Below, in pieces: positions 1 through 8,541 of a DNA stretch of 45,655 nt. This DNA comes from a virus: positions 1 to 45,655 of the IMG/VR virus record IMGVR_UViG_3300009609_000031. One strand, 5' to 3'. Below the pieces are notes generated by a model. That model searched no databases. It had not been told where the DNA came from and saw nothing but the letters and a program-made list of their open reading frames with translations. Position 1 is the first letter of the stretch. The number at the start of each line of letters is the position of its first letter. Made by a program: the position numbers and the translations under genes.

Positions 1-123
1 GCCCGAGCGGGTCCGATCATGTCGTTACGGTTGCAGCGGCGACGACAGCGGATCTGAAGTCAGGTGCGTACGACTGGCAGGCGCGCGTTGCGTTGATTGC
101 GACACCGACCACGGTCGAGACGC
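1..123. repeat. Terminal direct repeat (left copy), circular closure
   Basis: The first 123 bases are identical to 45533-45655. Joining the two copies gives one continuous reading frame across the junction (the gpW-like gene), so this is the overlap of a circular assembly. It is not a biological repeat. The real genome unit is 45,532 bp, and the physical virion ends are probably at the cos site near 42407. Confidence 0.95.
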
Positions 124-392
124 TGGCGGTCGGCCGGTTAACGGTGGCCGCGAATCTTGCGAATCCGGCTGTCGATCACCGTAGTTTCAACATTCGAGTG
201 ACGGAAGCGCTGCAGGCTACCATCGAAGGCCGAGCGAGCACGGATCAACTGGCGATGTCGATTGCCGGAAGGAGCCTGAGTCGTATGTCGTGGGATGAAC
301 TACTCGGGGCGTACGACCGGTTCAAAGCGTTGGCCGCATCCGAGATGGGTGTCGCGCCGACGCGCACATACATCAGGTTCGAGCGGGCATGA
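1..392 (+). CDS. gpW-like head-tail joining protein, 3' part (5' part at 45400-45532)
   Basis: The frame is open from base 3 and continues from the other end of the contig, where it starts at TTG 45400, 4 nt after the large terminase stop. The whole protein would be 174 aa. It lies between terminase and portal, where lambda has the head-completion protein gpW. The N-terminal half is beta-rich and Trp/Thr-containing. The C-terminal part (SIAGRSLSRMSWDELLGAYD) has the helix-forming pattern I associate with small gpW-type proteins in this position. The stop overlaps the portal start (ATGA at 389-392). The role is inferred from position and a weak motif. A TTG at 93 is inside the frame and is not the true start. 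Confidence 0.7.
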   Translation, partial: PSGSDHVVTVAAATTADLKSGAYDWQARVALIATPTTVETLAVGRLTVAANLANPAVDHRSFNIRVTEALQATIEGRASTDQLAMSIAGRSLSRMSWDELLGAYDRFKALAASEMGVAPTRTYIRFERA

Positions 393-2044
393 ATATCCTC
401 GATTGGTTCCGATCCGTTTCACCGCGGAGGGGAGCGGCTGCGCCTGATATTCAGCAGCAGATTCAGGTTGCGTTCGACACGTCGATCACGATGCCGGCTA
501 TGCCTGTTGCTCGTTCTTTGTCGCCGGTTCCGGTTCAGCGCATGTATCAGGCCGCGCAGAACTCGCGCCTGACGAGTGGATGGGTTGCTGGCACGACGAG
601 CTCCGACACGGAGATCCGCAGCAGCCTTACGAACCTTCGTGCTCGATCGCGGCAGTTGTCCCGTGACAACCCGTACGCAAAGCGCTTGCGCGTTCTGACG
701 ATGAACAACATCATCGGCAGCGGTATCGGACTCCAGGCTCAGGTGAAGGCGAGCCGCACTAATCTGCGGAAAAGCGTCAACGATGCGATCGAAGATGCGT
801 GGTGGCGCTGGTCTTGTGCTGAATATTGCCACACCGGCGGCACACTGAATTTCCCCGACTTCGAGCGGGCGCTGGTCAGCGAAATGTTCGAGGCTGGCGA
901 AGCGTTCGTGCGGATGCACATGAGTGCGTTCGGCGGCTCAGATATTCCGTTCGCGCTCGAACTGATCGAGTCGGAGCGCGTGCCGCACGAGTTTCAGTCG
1001 ATCGCGACCGGCGACCGTGCGCGCATGGGCGTCGAGGTTGATCAGTACTTCCGACCGATTCGGTACTGGGTTCGTGATCGCCATCCGTCCGACGTTCAGC
1101 CTGGTGGAATGGCCACGGACAACATCCGAGCGGTCTCTGCATCCGAGATCATCCACCTACGACTGGTGGAGCGTTGGCCGCAGACGCGCGGTGTGCCGTG
1201 GCTCCATGCCGTCGCCGGGACGCTCAACAACATGGGCGGGTACACCGAGGCTGAGATCGTCGCGGCTCGGGCGAGTGCGCAGCCGATCGGTTGGGAGGAG
1301 CCGTCCGACTTCCCGAATCCGGAAGCGGAGCAGCAAGAGGACGGAACGTTCGAAACGCCCTACGCGCCAGGCTTCGTGCATCACGGCAAGAAGCTGAACT
1401 TCTACTCGCCGAATCGCCCGAACACGGCGCTGCCGCAGTTCATCAGCCACCTACTGAAAGAGGTTGGTGTCGGCGCTGGATACGGCGTCCGTTACTCGGC
1501 GCTCTCTGGCGACTACTCGGACGCGAACTACAGCTCCGAGCGAGCGGCACAGCTTGATGACCGCGACGGTTGGAAAGCACTGCAGCAGATTTTCATCCGC
1601 GGCTTTCGCCTGCGCATCCATCAAATGTGGATGCAGCAGGCGGTTTTCGCTCGACGGATTCCCGGTATCTCCGTCGAGGAGTACATGGCGGACCGCGAGA
1701 AGTTCGAGGCCGTCAAGTTCAAGCCGCGCGGCTGGGGTTGGGTCGATCCGACGAAGGAAGTCGCGGCCTACAAGGAAGCGATCAAGGCAAATCTCACGAC
1801 GCAGACGCGGGTGATATCTATGACCGGTGGCGGCGACGACATCGAGGAAGTGCTCGAGGAACGCCGCAGCGAGCTCGATCTCGCCGAGTCACTCGATCTC
1901 ACGTCGGACGTCGATCCGGGCGCCGATCAGCCAGTGGCAGAAACACCGCCGGTTCCGGAGGCGGGAGAAGAAGCGCCGCCGAAAGACGAGGAAGTCGACG
2001 ACGAGCAGCAACAGGAGCAACAGCGCATGAGGGTCGTGAAATGA
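389..2044 (+). CDS. Portal protein, lambda family
   Basis: This 551-aa protein is the predicted dodecameric portal, the DNA entry and exit vertex to which the terminase docks. The lambda/GpB-type signature is seen in the N-terminal third, with a run of basic residues and 'RDNPYAKRLRVLTMNNIIGS', followed by a conserved segment on residues important in head size and tail joining ('ELIESERVPHEF', 'EIIHLRLVERWPQTRGVPWL'). The C-terminus is an acidic, Gln/Glu/Pro-rich tail. Length is normal for the family (about 500-550 aa). It overlaps both neighbours by ATGA, so it is translationally coupled to the gpW-like gene upstream and the protease-capsid gene downstream. Confidence 0.93.
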   Translation: MNILDWFRSVSPRRGAAAPDIQQQIQVAFDTSITMPAMPVARSLSPVPVQRMYQAAQNSRLTSGWVAGTTSSDTEIRSSLTNLRARSRQLSRDNPYAKRLRVLTMNNIIGSGIGLQAQVKASRTNLRKSVNDAIEDAWWRWSCAEYCHTGGTLNFPDFERALVSEMFEAGEAFVRMHMSAFGGSDIPFALELIESERVPHEFQSIATGDRARMGVEVDQYFRPIRYWVRDRHPSDVQPGGMATDNIRAVSASEIIHLRLVERWPQTRGVPWLHAVAGTLNNMGGYTEAEIVAARASAQPIGWEEPSDFPNPEAEQQEDGTFETPYAPGFVHHGKKLNFYSPNRPNTALPQFISHLLKEVGVGAGYGVRYSALSGDYSDANYSSERAAQLDDRDGWKALQQIFIRGFRLRIHQMWMQQAVFARRIPGISVEEYMADREKFEAVKFKPRGWGWVDPTKEVAAYKEAIKANLTTQTRVISMTGGGDDIEEVLEERRSELDLAESLDLTSDVDPGADQPVAETPPVPEAGEEAPPKDEEVDDEQQQEQQRMRVVK

Positions 2045-3978
2045 AGCCGATTCAACGCGACAAGGAACGTGACGAGAGCCATGTCTCGCGCGCGTTCTCG
2101 ATCGAACGCCTCCGCGAGAAGGTCGACGACAAGGACGTCACCGTCTATCGCGTCTCGCTCTCGAGCGAGAACCCGGTCCGTGATTGGCCGTGGGCGCCGC
2201 CGAACGTGCTATCGCACGATAGGTCTGCGGTGGATCTCGACGGGATCAGCGAGCGCGGCTTGCCGTTGTTCGTGAATCACCGCGCGCGCGAGATCGGCAG
2301 CCTGGTAGGTCGCATCGTGAACGTGAAGCTCGCGAACAAGCGACTCGTGGGAGATCTGAAATTCTCGGAGGCTAATCCTGAGGCGGCGATGGTCCGCGGG
2401 ATGGTCGACGAGGGAACCCTGACCGATATGTCGATCAGGGCCGAGCCGATCAAGGTGCAGCGCAACGAAGGCGCGAACGGTGAGGTCGAGTCGGTGAAGT
2501 GGTTGCGATGGCGCCCGCTGGAGGCGTCAGTCGTCGGAATTGGTGCCGATCAATCGATCGGCATCGGTCGTAGTGGTCCGGAAGTAGTCAACAAGTCGGC
2601 GGACGCCGAAGGAGCAGGTATGGACGAGCAAGAGAAGCTTGCGGCGGAAGCCAAGGCGAAGGCCGAGCGCGACGCTGCTGCGAAGATCGAGTCTAGCAAA
2701 CAGCAGCACGATGCTGCGTTCGCCGAGCGGGTGGAGCGCGAGAAGATCGCGACGATTCGCAAGTACGGCCAGATGAACGGCATCAGCGAGGACGTCGTGC
2801 AAGCGTGGATCTCGCGCGGCGCGTCGTTCGATCAGATCGCTGACGACATTCTGAAGATCCAGAAGGCTCGAGGCGAGACCAGCGGCAACGCTGTGTCGGC
2901 TCTCGATCTGACGGATAAGCAGAAGAAGCAGTACAGCCTGACGCGCGCGATTCTCGCCGCGAACACGGAGAACTGGAAGGAAGCCGGCTTCGAGCTCGAG
3001 TGTCACACCGCGATTGCGGAGCGCTTGAACAAGATCCCGGAGAAGGGCCATTTCTTCGTGCCGCAGGACATTCAGCGCCGCCAGATGGACGTCGACATGC
3101 GAGCTTTGGCTCAGCGCATGGGCTTGCCGTTCCTCTCGCGCGATCTGAACACGTCCGACGCCGGCGCGGGCGGCTTCCTCGTTCAGACGAGCGTGATGGG
3201 CTTCGACGAGATCATGCGCAATACGTCGGTGTTGATGCGCATGGGCGCGACGTCGCTCCCTGGGCTTCGTGACAACGTCACGATTCCGCGTCAGAGCGCA
3301 TCGGCCACGGCGGAATGGCTCGCGACGGAAACGGCCGGAGCTACGGAAAGCCAGCAGGCGTTCGTCCAGCTCGCACTGTCGCCGAAAACCGTTTCTGCCT
3401 ACACGGAGGTTTCACGGAAGTTGTTGCTGCAGTCGTCCATCGGCGTCGAGTCAATGGTCAACTCCGACCTCGGCGCGGTCGTCGGTCTCGCTGCGGACTT
3501 GGCCGGACTCTCTGGGACCGGTGCTTCGGGGCAGCCGCTCGGCATCGACAACGTGTCGGGCATTGGCTCGGTCACGGGTACGTCGCTGGCGTTCGATGAC
3601 ATCCTGGAGTTCCAGACGGACGTCGCCGGCGGCAACATCATGCCGTCTCGCGGCGGTTACGTGACGACTCCGGCTGTCGCCTCGCTGTGCATTCAGCGAG
3701 TGAAGTACGCGAGCACGGCGTCGCCTCTCTGGGAGGGCAACATCTGGAACGGGACCATGCAAGGGTTCCCAGCCATGTCGTCCAACCAAGTCGCGACGGC
3801 CGTCATGTACTTCGGCGATTGGTCGAAGGTTGTCGTGGCCGAGTGGGGCACGCTGGAGATCGACACGAACCCTTATGCCAGCTTCGCGGCCGGCATTATC
3901 GGCGTTCGCGCGATGTACAGCCTCGACATCGGTGTTCGCTACCCGGCAGCGTTCTCCCGCGCGGCCTCCATCACCTAA
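2041..3978 (+). CDS. Fused prohead protease and HK97-fold major capsid protein
   Basis: This 645-aa protein joins two usually separate genes. Residues 1-185 look like an HK97-type (U35) prohead maturation protease, with the candidate catalytic His80 in 'GLPLFVNHRAREIGS' and Ser131 in 'GTLTDMSIRAEP'. Residues 195-260 are a charged coiled coil that could act as the scaffolding (delta) domain. Residues 290-645 are an HK97-fold major capsid protein, with 'SATAEWLATETAGA' and the C-terminal 'YSLDIGVRYPAAF'. The gene begins at ATG 2041, overlapping the portal stop. The protease is expected to clip itself and the delta domain after assembly. A nested start at 2620 would supply capsid protein without protease. 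Confidence 0.9.
   Translation: MKPIQRDKERDESHVSRAFSIERLREKVDDKDVTVYRVSLSSENPVRDWPWAPPNVLSHDRSAVDLDGISERGLPLFVNHRAREIGSLVGRIVNVKLANKRLVGDLKFSEANPEAAMVRGMVDEGTLTDMSIRAEPIKVQRNEGANGEVESVKWLRWRPLEASVVGIGADQSIGIGRSGPEVVNKSADAEGAGMDEQEKLAAEAKAKAERDAAAKIESSKQQHDAAFAERVEREKIATIRKYGQMNGISEDVVQAWISRGASFDQIADDILKIQKARGETSGNAVSALDLTDKQKKQYSLTRAILAANTENWKEAGFELECHTAIAERLNKIPEKGHFFVPQDIQRRQMDVDMRALAQRMGLPFLSRDLNTSDAGAGGFLVQTSVMGFDEIMRNTSVLMRMGATSLPGLRDNVTIPRQSASATAEWLATETAGATESQQAFVQLALSPKTVSAYTEVSRKLLLQSSIGVESMVNSDLGAVVGLAADLAGLSGTGASGQPLGIDNVSGIGSVTGTSLAFDDILEFQTDVAGGNIMPSRGGYVTTPAVASLCIQRVKYASTASPLWEGNIWNGTMQGFPAMSSNQVATAVMYFGDWSKVVVAEWGTLEIDTNPYASFAAGIIGVRAMYSLDIGVRYPAAFSRAASIT
2620..3978 (+). CDS. Nested in-frame start: major capsid protein without protease
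   Basis: ATG 2620 is in frame with the 2041 gene and is preceded by AAGGAG at 2609-2614, 5 nt upstream, one of the best ribosome sites in the operon. Translation from here gives 452 aa beginning with the coiled-coil delta domain and containing the whole capsid fold, about the size of ordinary HK97-type capsid precursors. Nested starts that set protease, scaffold and capsid ratios are known from lambda C/Nu3. That this one is used is inferred from the ribosome site and the product size. Confidence 0.55.
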   Translation: MDEQEKLAAEAKAKAERDAAAKIESSKQQHDAAFAERVEREKIATIRKYGQMNGISEDVVQAWISRGASFDQIADDILKIQKARGETSGNAVSALDLTDKQKKQYSLTRAILAANTENWKEAGFELECHTAIAERLNKIPEKGHFFVPQDIQRRQMDVDMRALAQRMGLPFLSRDLNTSDAGAGGFLVQTSVMGFDEIMRNTSVLMRMGATSLPGLRDNVTIPRQSASATAEWLATETAGATESQQAFVQLALSPKTVSAYTEVSRKLLLQSSIGVESMVNSDLGAVVGLAADLAGLSGTGASGQPLGIDNVSGIGSVTGTSLAFDDILEFQTDVAGGNIMPSRGGYVTTPAVASLCIQRVKYASTASPLWEGNIWNGTMQGFPAMSSNQVATAVMYFGDWSKVVVAEWGTLEIDTNPYASFAAGIIGVRAMYSLDIGVRYPAAFSRAASIT

Positions 3979-3993
3979 TCGGAGCAAGGACAC

Positions 3994-4293
3994 ATGGCTC
4001 TCAAGCAACAGGCCGTTCAGGTCACAAAAGCTTTTCGCCACCGCGGCGAGGACCTGGGCGTTGGTTCGGTAGTCGTGCTCGACGCGGCGCTCGCGCAGGA
4101 ATTGCGCAACGCCAAAAAGTGCGAGTTCGCGGCTGCTGGGGCAACACCCAAGGTCGTGCCACTCGCGGCGAAGGTTCGGCCACCGGTCGTCGATACCGTC
4201 AGTCTCGCGGCGCAAGTCGCGGCGCTGACGGCGCAAGTTCAGCAACTCACGGCCGAGAAGTCGGCGAAGGGCAAGGAGAAGGCAAGTGCTTAA
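3994..4293 (+). CDS. Small head-module protein, unknown role
   Basis: This 99-aa protein follows the capsid gene by 15 nt, with an upstream 'ggagcaagg' ribosome site. Residues 1-50 are compact and mixed. Residues 60-99 contain a heptad-like stretch (SLAAQVAALTAQVQQLTAEK), a short coiled coil, and a Lys-rich tail. Small proteins in this position are often head-tail connectors or head fibre stems, but I do not recognise the family. It overlaps the next gene by 8 nt. Confidence 0.7.
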   Translation: MALKQQAVQVTKAFRHRGEDLGVGSVVVLDAALAQELRNAKKCEFAAAGATPKVVPLAAKVRPPVVDTVSLAAQVAALTAQVQQLTAEKSAKGKEKASA

Positions 4294-4669
4294 TCACGCA
4301 TTGGAATCCGCCGCAGTCACGAAGATCGCGGCTTCGGTGTCAGCCGCAAACACGGCCGCGGCGTCGTTCTGGACGGCGGTACCCGCGAGCGAGGGTATCG
4401 TTCTGCTCGTTCTGAGCGTCGGTATCATCACGGGCACGCTGGACTTCACGTTCACGACGAACACTGCGGCCAGCGACTCCGGCGCAACGGCGGTGGTTCC
4501 GATCGGCGGCACGATCGCGCAGATCACGACGTCGAACGATGATGCTGTGTACGTTGCGGCCTTCCCGGCCACGGCGTTGCGTGGCTTCGTTAAGGTCATT
4601 GGCACGATCGTCACGGGGCCGGCGCTGATCAGCTACACCATGATCAGCCATCCGAAGTACGCGTCCTAG
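4286..4669 (+). CDS. Putative capsid decoration or head-surface protein
   Basis: This 127-aa protein starts at GTG 4286, with GGAG in the upstream gene as ribosome site. It is Ala/Thr/Val-rich, has no charged clusters, and reads as alternating beta strands, as small capsid-decoration proteins do. It sits directly after the capsid and coiled-coil genes in the head module. No family is recognised. The structural role is inferred from position and composition only. Confidence 0.6.
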   Translation: MLNHALESAAVTKIAASVSAANTAAASFWTAVPASEGIVLLVLSVGIITGTLDFTFTTNTAASDSGATAVVPIGGTIAQITTSNDDAVYVAAFPATALRGFVKVIGTIVTGPALISYTMISHPKYAS

Positions 4670-4672
4670 TCC

Positions 4673-4972
4673 GTGACGTTCGAGTCTGACGCCGACCGCC
4701 TGGCGATGATCCAGGCGGTCGGCGAACAGCTAGACACCGGCAAGCCCACACGGATGTGGGCGATCTTCGACGAGGCGTATCTAGCAAGAGATCTCGATCG
4801 GTTCACGGTCGCGAATCGTGAGCCGGTGCTCATGTGCCGAACGGCCGATGTGGTGGCGCATGAGCTCGTGAAGCAGTCGAAGGTCACCCGGGCCGACCGG
4901 TCCGTGTACTTCGTGAAGGATTTCGAGCCGGATGGGATGGGCATGACGTTGCTGAGATTGAGCAGTTCCTAA
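4673..4972 (+). CDS. Head-tail joining protein (gpFII-like)
   Basis: This 99-aa protein starts at GTG 4673, 3 nt after the previous stop. Its size, its position immediately before the tail terminator, and its C-terminal pattern ('SVYFVKDFEPDGMGMTLLRLS') resemble the FII/head-tail attachment proteins of lambda-like phages, which close the head and bind the tail. The stop overlaps the next start (TAATG at 4970-4974). The assignment rests on order and a short motif. Confidence 0.6.
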   Translation: MTFESDADRLAMIQAVGEQLDTGKPTRMWAIFDEAYLARDLDRFTVANREPVLMCRTADVVAHELVKQSKVTRADRSVYFVKDFEPDGMGMTLLRLSSS

Positions 4973-5427
4973 TGCACCGTGGCTACCGCGTATTCAAGGC
5001 AGCCGTCGCCGCGATCACCGCGCGTGTTCAGCCGTCTGGCACGCATGTCTACGAGCATCGCGTACTGTCGGTCGACGAACAGCAGGACGAGCTGCCGGCG
5101 ATCTCGGTCGACTACGGCGAGGATCGGCCCGCGACCTACGAGACGATCAATATTTTCGACAGCATGCTTTCGATCGATGCTGCCGTGATGACGCGTGCTC
5201 CGACCGAAAGTGAGCTGCACGAGAAGCTGTGGGAGCTGCGCGAGGAAGCACACATCGCGCTGATGGAGACGAACGGCACTCTCGGGCTCGATTTCGTCAT
5301 CACGACCGTCTACGGCCCGGTCAGTGCTCCGGAGGTCAGCGCTCGCGGTGAGCAGCTAGTCGGCGTCCTTCGCTCCAACTGGCTGGTCCACTACCGGATG
5401 AACCGAACAGATCCAGGAGATCCATAA
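4972..5427 (+). CDS. Tail terminator protein (gpU-like)
   Basis: This 151-aa protein lies between the head-tail joiner and the tail tube, where lambda has gpU, which caps the tail tube and sets the joining surface. The mix fits gpU-type proteins: a short N-terminal helix ('HRGYRVFKAAVAAITARV'), 'LPAISVDYGED', then beta strands with 'IDAAVMTRAPTESELHEKLWELREEAHIALM'. It overlaps the upstream stop (TAATG). Confidence comes from both position and motif pattern. Confidence 0.75.
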   Translation: MHRGYRVFKAAVAAITARVQPSGTHVYEHRVLSVDEQQDELPAISVDYGEDRPATYETINIFDSMLSIDAAVMTRAPTESELHEKLWELREEAHIALMETNGTLGLDFVITTVYGPVSAPEVSARGEQLVGVLRSNWLVHYRMNRTDPGDP

Positions 5428-5429
5428 CC

Positions 5430-6371
5430 ATGTCGATTTCACGCCGCAACCGCGCGATCTTCGTCGAGCTCGAGGCGACGGCCGGGACAGCCGAGACGCT
5501 GGTCAACGTCGACGTCGTGCAGGTCCAGGATCTGCAGGTGAATGTCGCGGAATCGCTGCGCATGAACGAGCGCGAGATCATTCGATCGTCGCTGAATCCG
5601 GAGAAGGCCGTCTACGGCGGCGCGAAGATCGGGTTTCAGTTCACCGTCGAGCTCAAGGGATCCGGCTCCGCCGGCACGGCCCCGCGCATCGGCGACTTGC
5701 TGCAGGCGTGCTCACTCTCGGAGACGGTTGTCGGCGCCACGTCGGTGACGTACGCCCCACAGTCTGATCTGACGCTCCACAAGACCGTGACGATCGGCTA
5801 CATGGAGGGCGGCAACTACCGCATCGCGAAAGGCTGCCGCGGGACGTTCTCGATCGACCTGACGGCCGGCCAGTACGGCAAGGTCACGTTCAACCTTCGC
5901 GGCAGGATCCACAGCGAGAGCGTCGCGGCGGCGCCGACACCGTCCTTCGAGTCGACGGTTCCGCCCGCGTTTGTCGGTGCCACCTTTGTGGTGGGTGCCT
6001 ACGCGGCCGTCATCGAGAAGTTGACGATGGACATCGCCAACAACCTCGTCGACGGCACGAACCCCAACAACTCGGACGGCTTCGGCGCGTTGACCACGAT
6101 TACCGGGCGAGCGACTCGCGGCACGATCAATCCGGAAGTCGAGCTGATCTCCGCAAAGGACTTCGTCGGAATCTTCCGGGCTGGGACCGACCAGGCGATC
6201 GGCACCGGCGTAATCGGCGGCACAGCCGGCAACCGGTTCGCACTCAGCGTGCCGAACGCCTACTTCCGCAACGTCGGCGACGGCAATCGCGACGAGCTCC
6301 TGACCTACGAGATCGAGTACGGAGCTCGCGACACCAACGGCACCGACGATTTTTCGCTAGCGTTCACCTAG
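5430..6371 (+). CDS. Major tail tube protein
   Basis: This 313-aa protein has AGGAG 11 nt before its ATG. It shows the typical phage tail tube pattern: an N-terminal arm ('RNRAIFVELEATAGTAET'), 'EIIRSSLNPEKAVYGGAKIGFQFTVELKG', and then repeated beta strands. It is followed by the G/GT chaperone pair and the tape measure, which is the canonical order. It should polymerise into the hexameric rings of the non-contractile tail. There is no sheath gene, so the virion is a siphovirus. Confidence 0.88.
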   Translation: MSISRRNRAIFVELEATAGTAETLVNVDVVQVQDLQVNVAESLRMNEREIIRSSLNPEKAVYGGAKIGFQFTVELKGSGSAGTAPRIGDLLQACSLSETVVGATSVTYAPQSDLTLHKTVTIGYMEGGNYRIAKGCRGTFSIDLTAGQYGKVTFNLRGRIHSESVAAAPTPSFESTVPPAFVGATFVVGAYAAVIEKLTMDIANNLVDGTNPNNSDGFGALTTITGRATRGTINPEVELISAKDFVGIFRAGTDQAIGTGVIGGTAGNRFALSVPNAYFRNVGDGNRDELLTYEIEYGARDTNGTDDFSLAFT

Positions 6372-6378
6372 GAGCCAC

Positions 6379-6771
6379 ATGCAGCTCGCACCCAAGCTTC
6401 TGCCGTTCTGGTTCACGCCGGAGTTTCAGGAAGGAACGGCTCCGGTCAAGTTTCGGCTTCGTCCGCTGACGCAAGCCGAGATGATCGAGGTCGAGGAGCT
6501 GTACGGCGAGCATGGGTGGACCCGCGCTGCACAGTTCCGCGCGGGAATGCTGTCGATCATCGCGTGCGAGAACATTGTCGCGGCCGACGGTAAGCCGGTT
6601 CGCTGGCCCGACGGAATCGAAGTGCCTGGCACCGCGCTGCGCGGCCTGATTGCGCACTGCGGGATGCGGATCATTGTCGAGATGAACGGCAACGATTGGT
6701 CGGAGATCATCGGCCTCGTCGAAAGCCGCGCCGACAAGCAGCCGGCGGAAGCCAGCCCGGAAAAAACCTAG
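6379..6771 (+). CDS. Tail assembly chaperone, short form (gpG-like)
   Basis: This 130-aa protein lies between tail tube and tape measure, with AGGAG just upstream. Residues 20-60 ('VKFRLRPLTQAEMIEVEELYGE') match the pattern of siphoviral tail chaperones, which coat the tape measure and recruit tube subunits. It ends within an A-run at 6761-6766, just before its TAG, where a -1 slip would fuse it to the T-like frame. Like lambda gpG, it should not be in the mature virion. Confidence 0.8.
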   Translation: MQLAPKLLPFWFTPEFQEGTAPVKFRLRPLTQAEMIEVEELYGEHGWTRAAQFRAGMLSIIACENIVAADGKPVRWPDGIEVPGTALRGLIAHCGMRIIVEMNGNDWSEIIGLVESRADKQPAEASPEKT

Positions 6772-7103
6772 CCCTCGCCGTCGTCGTCTCTCGCGAGACG
6801 AAGAAATACCCGTGCGGTCGATGTGAATGTGACGGCGAGGGCCGATCGCTAGACGGTCAAACCTGGACAGTCGCCGACGGCGACGTCGTCCTCCTCGAGG
6901 ATTCCCCGATCTGCCCACGCAAGCTCGTTTCAACGCGCTCGTGGTACTGGCTCGATCTCTATCGCCATTACAAGAACGGGATTCTCCCGCTCGCCGGCGG
7001 CCTTCTAGATCAGCCGTCCTCGTACACGCACTCCATGGCCGTTGTAGACGAATGGGAAGCACGCTGTGACAGATCCGCGCTCAACACTGCTCCTCGCCGC
7101 TGA
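6379..7103 (+). CDS. Tail assembly chaperone, frameshifted long form (gpGT-like)
   Basis: A -1 slip at the end of the G-like frame continues into a second frame open to 7103. The product would be about 241 aa. The T-like part begins NLALAVVVSRETKKYPCGRC and carries closely spaced cysteines (YPCGRCECDGEG, later SPICPRKL), which could form a metal-binding knuckle. The T frame has no convincing start of its own, and its protein-like sequence begins exactly at the A-run. These facts favour programmed frameshifting over a separate gene. It overlaps the tape measure start by 38 nt. Confidence 0.7.
6760..6771 (+). promoter_or_regulatory. Probable -1 ribosomal frameshift site
   Basis: In the G-like frame the codons are GAA AAA ACC TAG, with six consecutive A residues at 6761-6766. 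A -1 slip on AAA gives AAC CTA GCC and enters the T-like frame. This is not a textbook X-XXY-YYZ heptamer, so the exact slip codon is uncertain. The lambda G-GT precedent and the frame arrangement support it. Confidence 0.6.
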
Positions 7104-8541
7104 AGACATTTCAGGGCCGGCGTTCGCGAGCCAGAACGCGAAGCTGCGCGATCTCGATCGGGCAGCTGGCAACACGTCGCGATCGATGGTTGGCGGTTTC
7201 AACAACGTGGGTCGCGCTGCGATCGGTGTGCGCAACGTGCTCGCCGGATTCGGTGTCGTTCTGAGCGCTCGCGCGCTTGGGAATTGGATCGAGGCGGCTA
7301 TCCAAGCGAAGAACGTCACGGAAGATCAGCGCGCCGCGCTGAATGCGGCCGGTGCTGCCATGACACGCCTCAACACCGAGGCGCAGGCGCTAGCCGCGAC
7401 GATTGCAACCGAGCTGGCGCCGTCTATCGAGAGTGCCGCGATATGGTGGCGTCGGTTCCTGTTCCCGACTGAGGGCGAGCAGGTCGACGAGGAACTGAAG
7501 CGCCGAGCGGATCGGATAAAAGAGATCACGCAGGCGATCGACAATTTCGAGAAAGGGCGCAGCGCGCCGGGTCGTCCGACCGATATTGCAAACCTTCGTG
7601 CCGAGGCGCAGCGCTTGGGCGACGAAGTTCGCGAAATCATGTCACGCAGGGAGCAGATCAAGGACAAGGAAGATGCCCCGAAGGACAGTCTCCAGCTATT
7701 CGATCTGGAGTCGATCGGTCGTCAGGCGCTGCCGCAGGTGCGTGACTTCTGGAGGGAGATCCAGGCCGCGCAGGACGAGGCAGCAGACAAGAGGGCGCAG
7801 CAGCAGAAGGAACGGGCCGTTCGTGAAGAAGAACAGCTTCGCGAGCAACTGCTGCGCGAGGTCGAGTTCGTGCGCGAGGGAACGCTCACGCGCGAGGAGG
7901 CGGAGCGCGAGGCGATCACACGCCGCCTCGACATTCTTCGCGATGCCCACGAACGCGGCCTGATCGATCAACAGCGCTTCTACGAGATCTCCGCGGGTGT
8001 CGCGGTCGCCGGCCAGCAGCGGCTCACCGAGATCGAGAAGGCCGGGCTCACGGCGCGGCAGAGATTCGAAGCACTGAGCGGCCGGCAGAAGGCCGCCACG
8101 GTGATCGGGACGCTGGCCAACATCACGGCCGGAACGGCCCAGTACAACAAGCGAATTTTCCAGCTCAACAAGATGTTCGGCATCGCCGATGCGATCATTT
8201 CGACGTATCAGGGCGCCGCTCGAGCGTTGAAGGACTATCCGGCACCGTGGTCGTACGTCGTCGCCGCGGCCACGGTGGCTGCAGGCCTCGCCCAGGTTCA
8301 AGCCATCCGGTCGGCGTCGTTCGAGGGTGGCGGTGGCGGTACGACGCCGTCGTTGGCCGGATCCATGGGGACGGTCAATGGCGACCCGGTCGATTCCGGT
8401 TTCTCCGCGCCCCGCGACCCGTCACGGAAAGAACCCATGCAGGTGGTCTACATCGTGACGGGCGCGGTTGGTCGCGTGGAGCGCGCTGATGCAGAGCGCA
8501 TCGTGCGAGCCATTCGCGAAGTCGAGAAAGAGGACTTCTGA
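7066..8541 (+). CDS. Tape measure protein
   Basis: This 491-aa protein starts at GTG 7066 inside the end of the T-like frame. The N-terminal region (residues 1-75) has the usual small-residue helix pattern. Residues 130-300 are highly charged coiled coil ('REEEQLREQLLREVEFVREGTLTREEAEREA'). Residues 335-415 are hydrophobic and Ala/Gly-rich ('AAATVAAGLAQVQAIRSASFEGGGGG'), as in tail proteins that enter the membrane. At about 1.5 angstrom per residue this predicts a short tail of roughly 75 nm. The position after G/GT is diagnostic. Confidence 0.88.
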   Translation: MTDPRSTLLLAAEDISGPAFASQNAKLRDLDRAAGNTSRSMVGGFNNVGRAAIGVRNVLAGFGVVLSARALGNWIEAAIQAKNVTEDQRAALNAAGAAMTRLNTEAQALAATIATELAPSIESAAIWWRRFLFPTEGEQVDEELKRRADRIKEITQAIDNFEKGRSAPGRPTDIANLRAEAQRLGDEVREIMSRREQIKDKEDAPKDSLQLFDLESIGRQALPQVRDFWREIQAAQDEAADKRAQQQKERAVREEEQLREQLLREVEFVREGTLTREEAEREAITRRLDILRDAHERGLIDQQRFYEISAGVAVAGQQRLTEIEKAGLTARQRFEALSGRQKAATVIGTLANITAGTAQYNKRIFQLNKMFGIADAIISTYQGAARALKDYPAPWSYVVAAATVAAGLAQVQAIRSASFEGGGGGTTPSLAGSMGTVNGDPVDSGFSAPRDPSRKEPMQVVYIVTGAVGRVERADAERIVRAIREVEKEDF

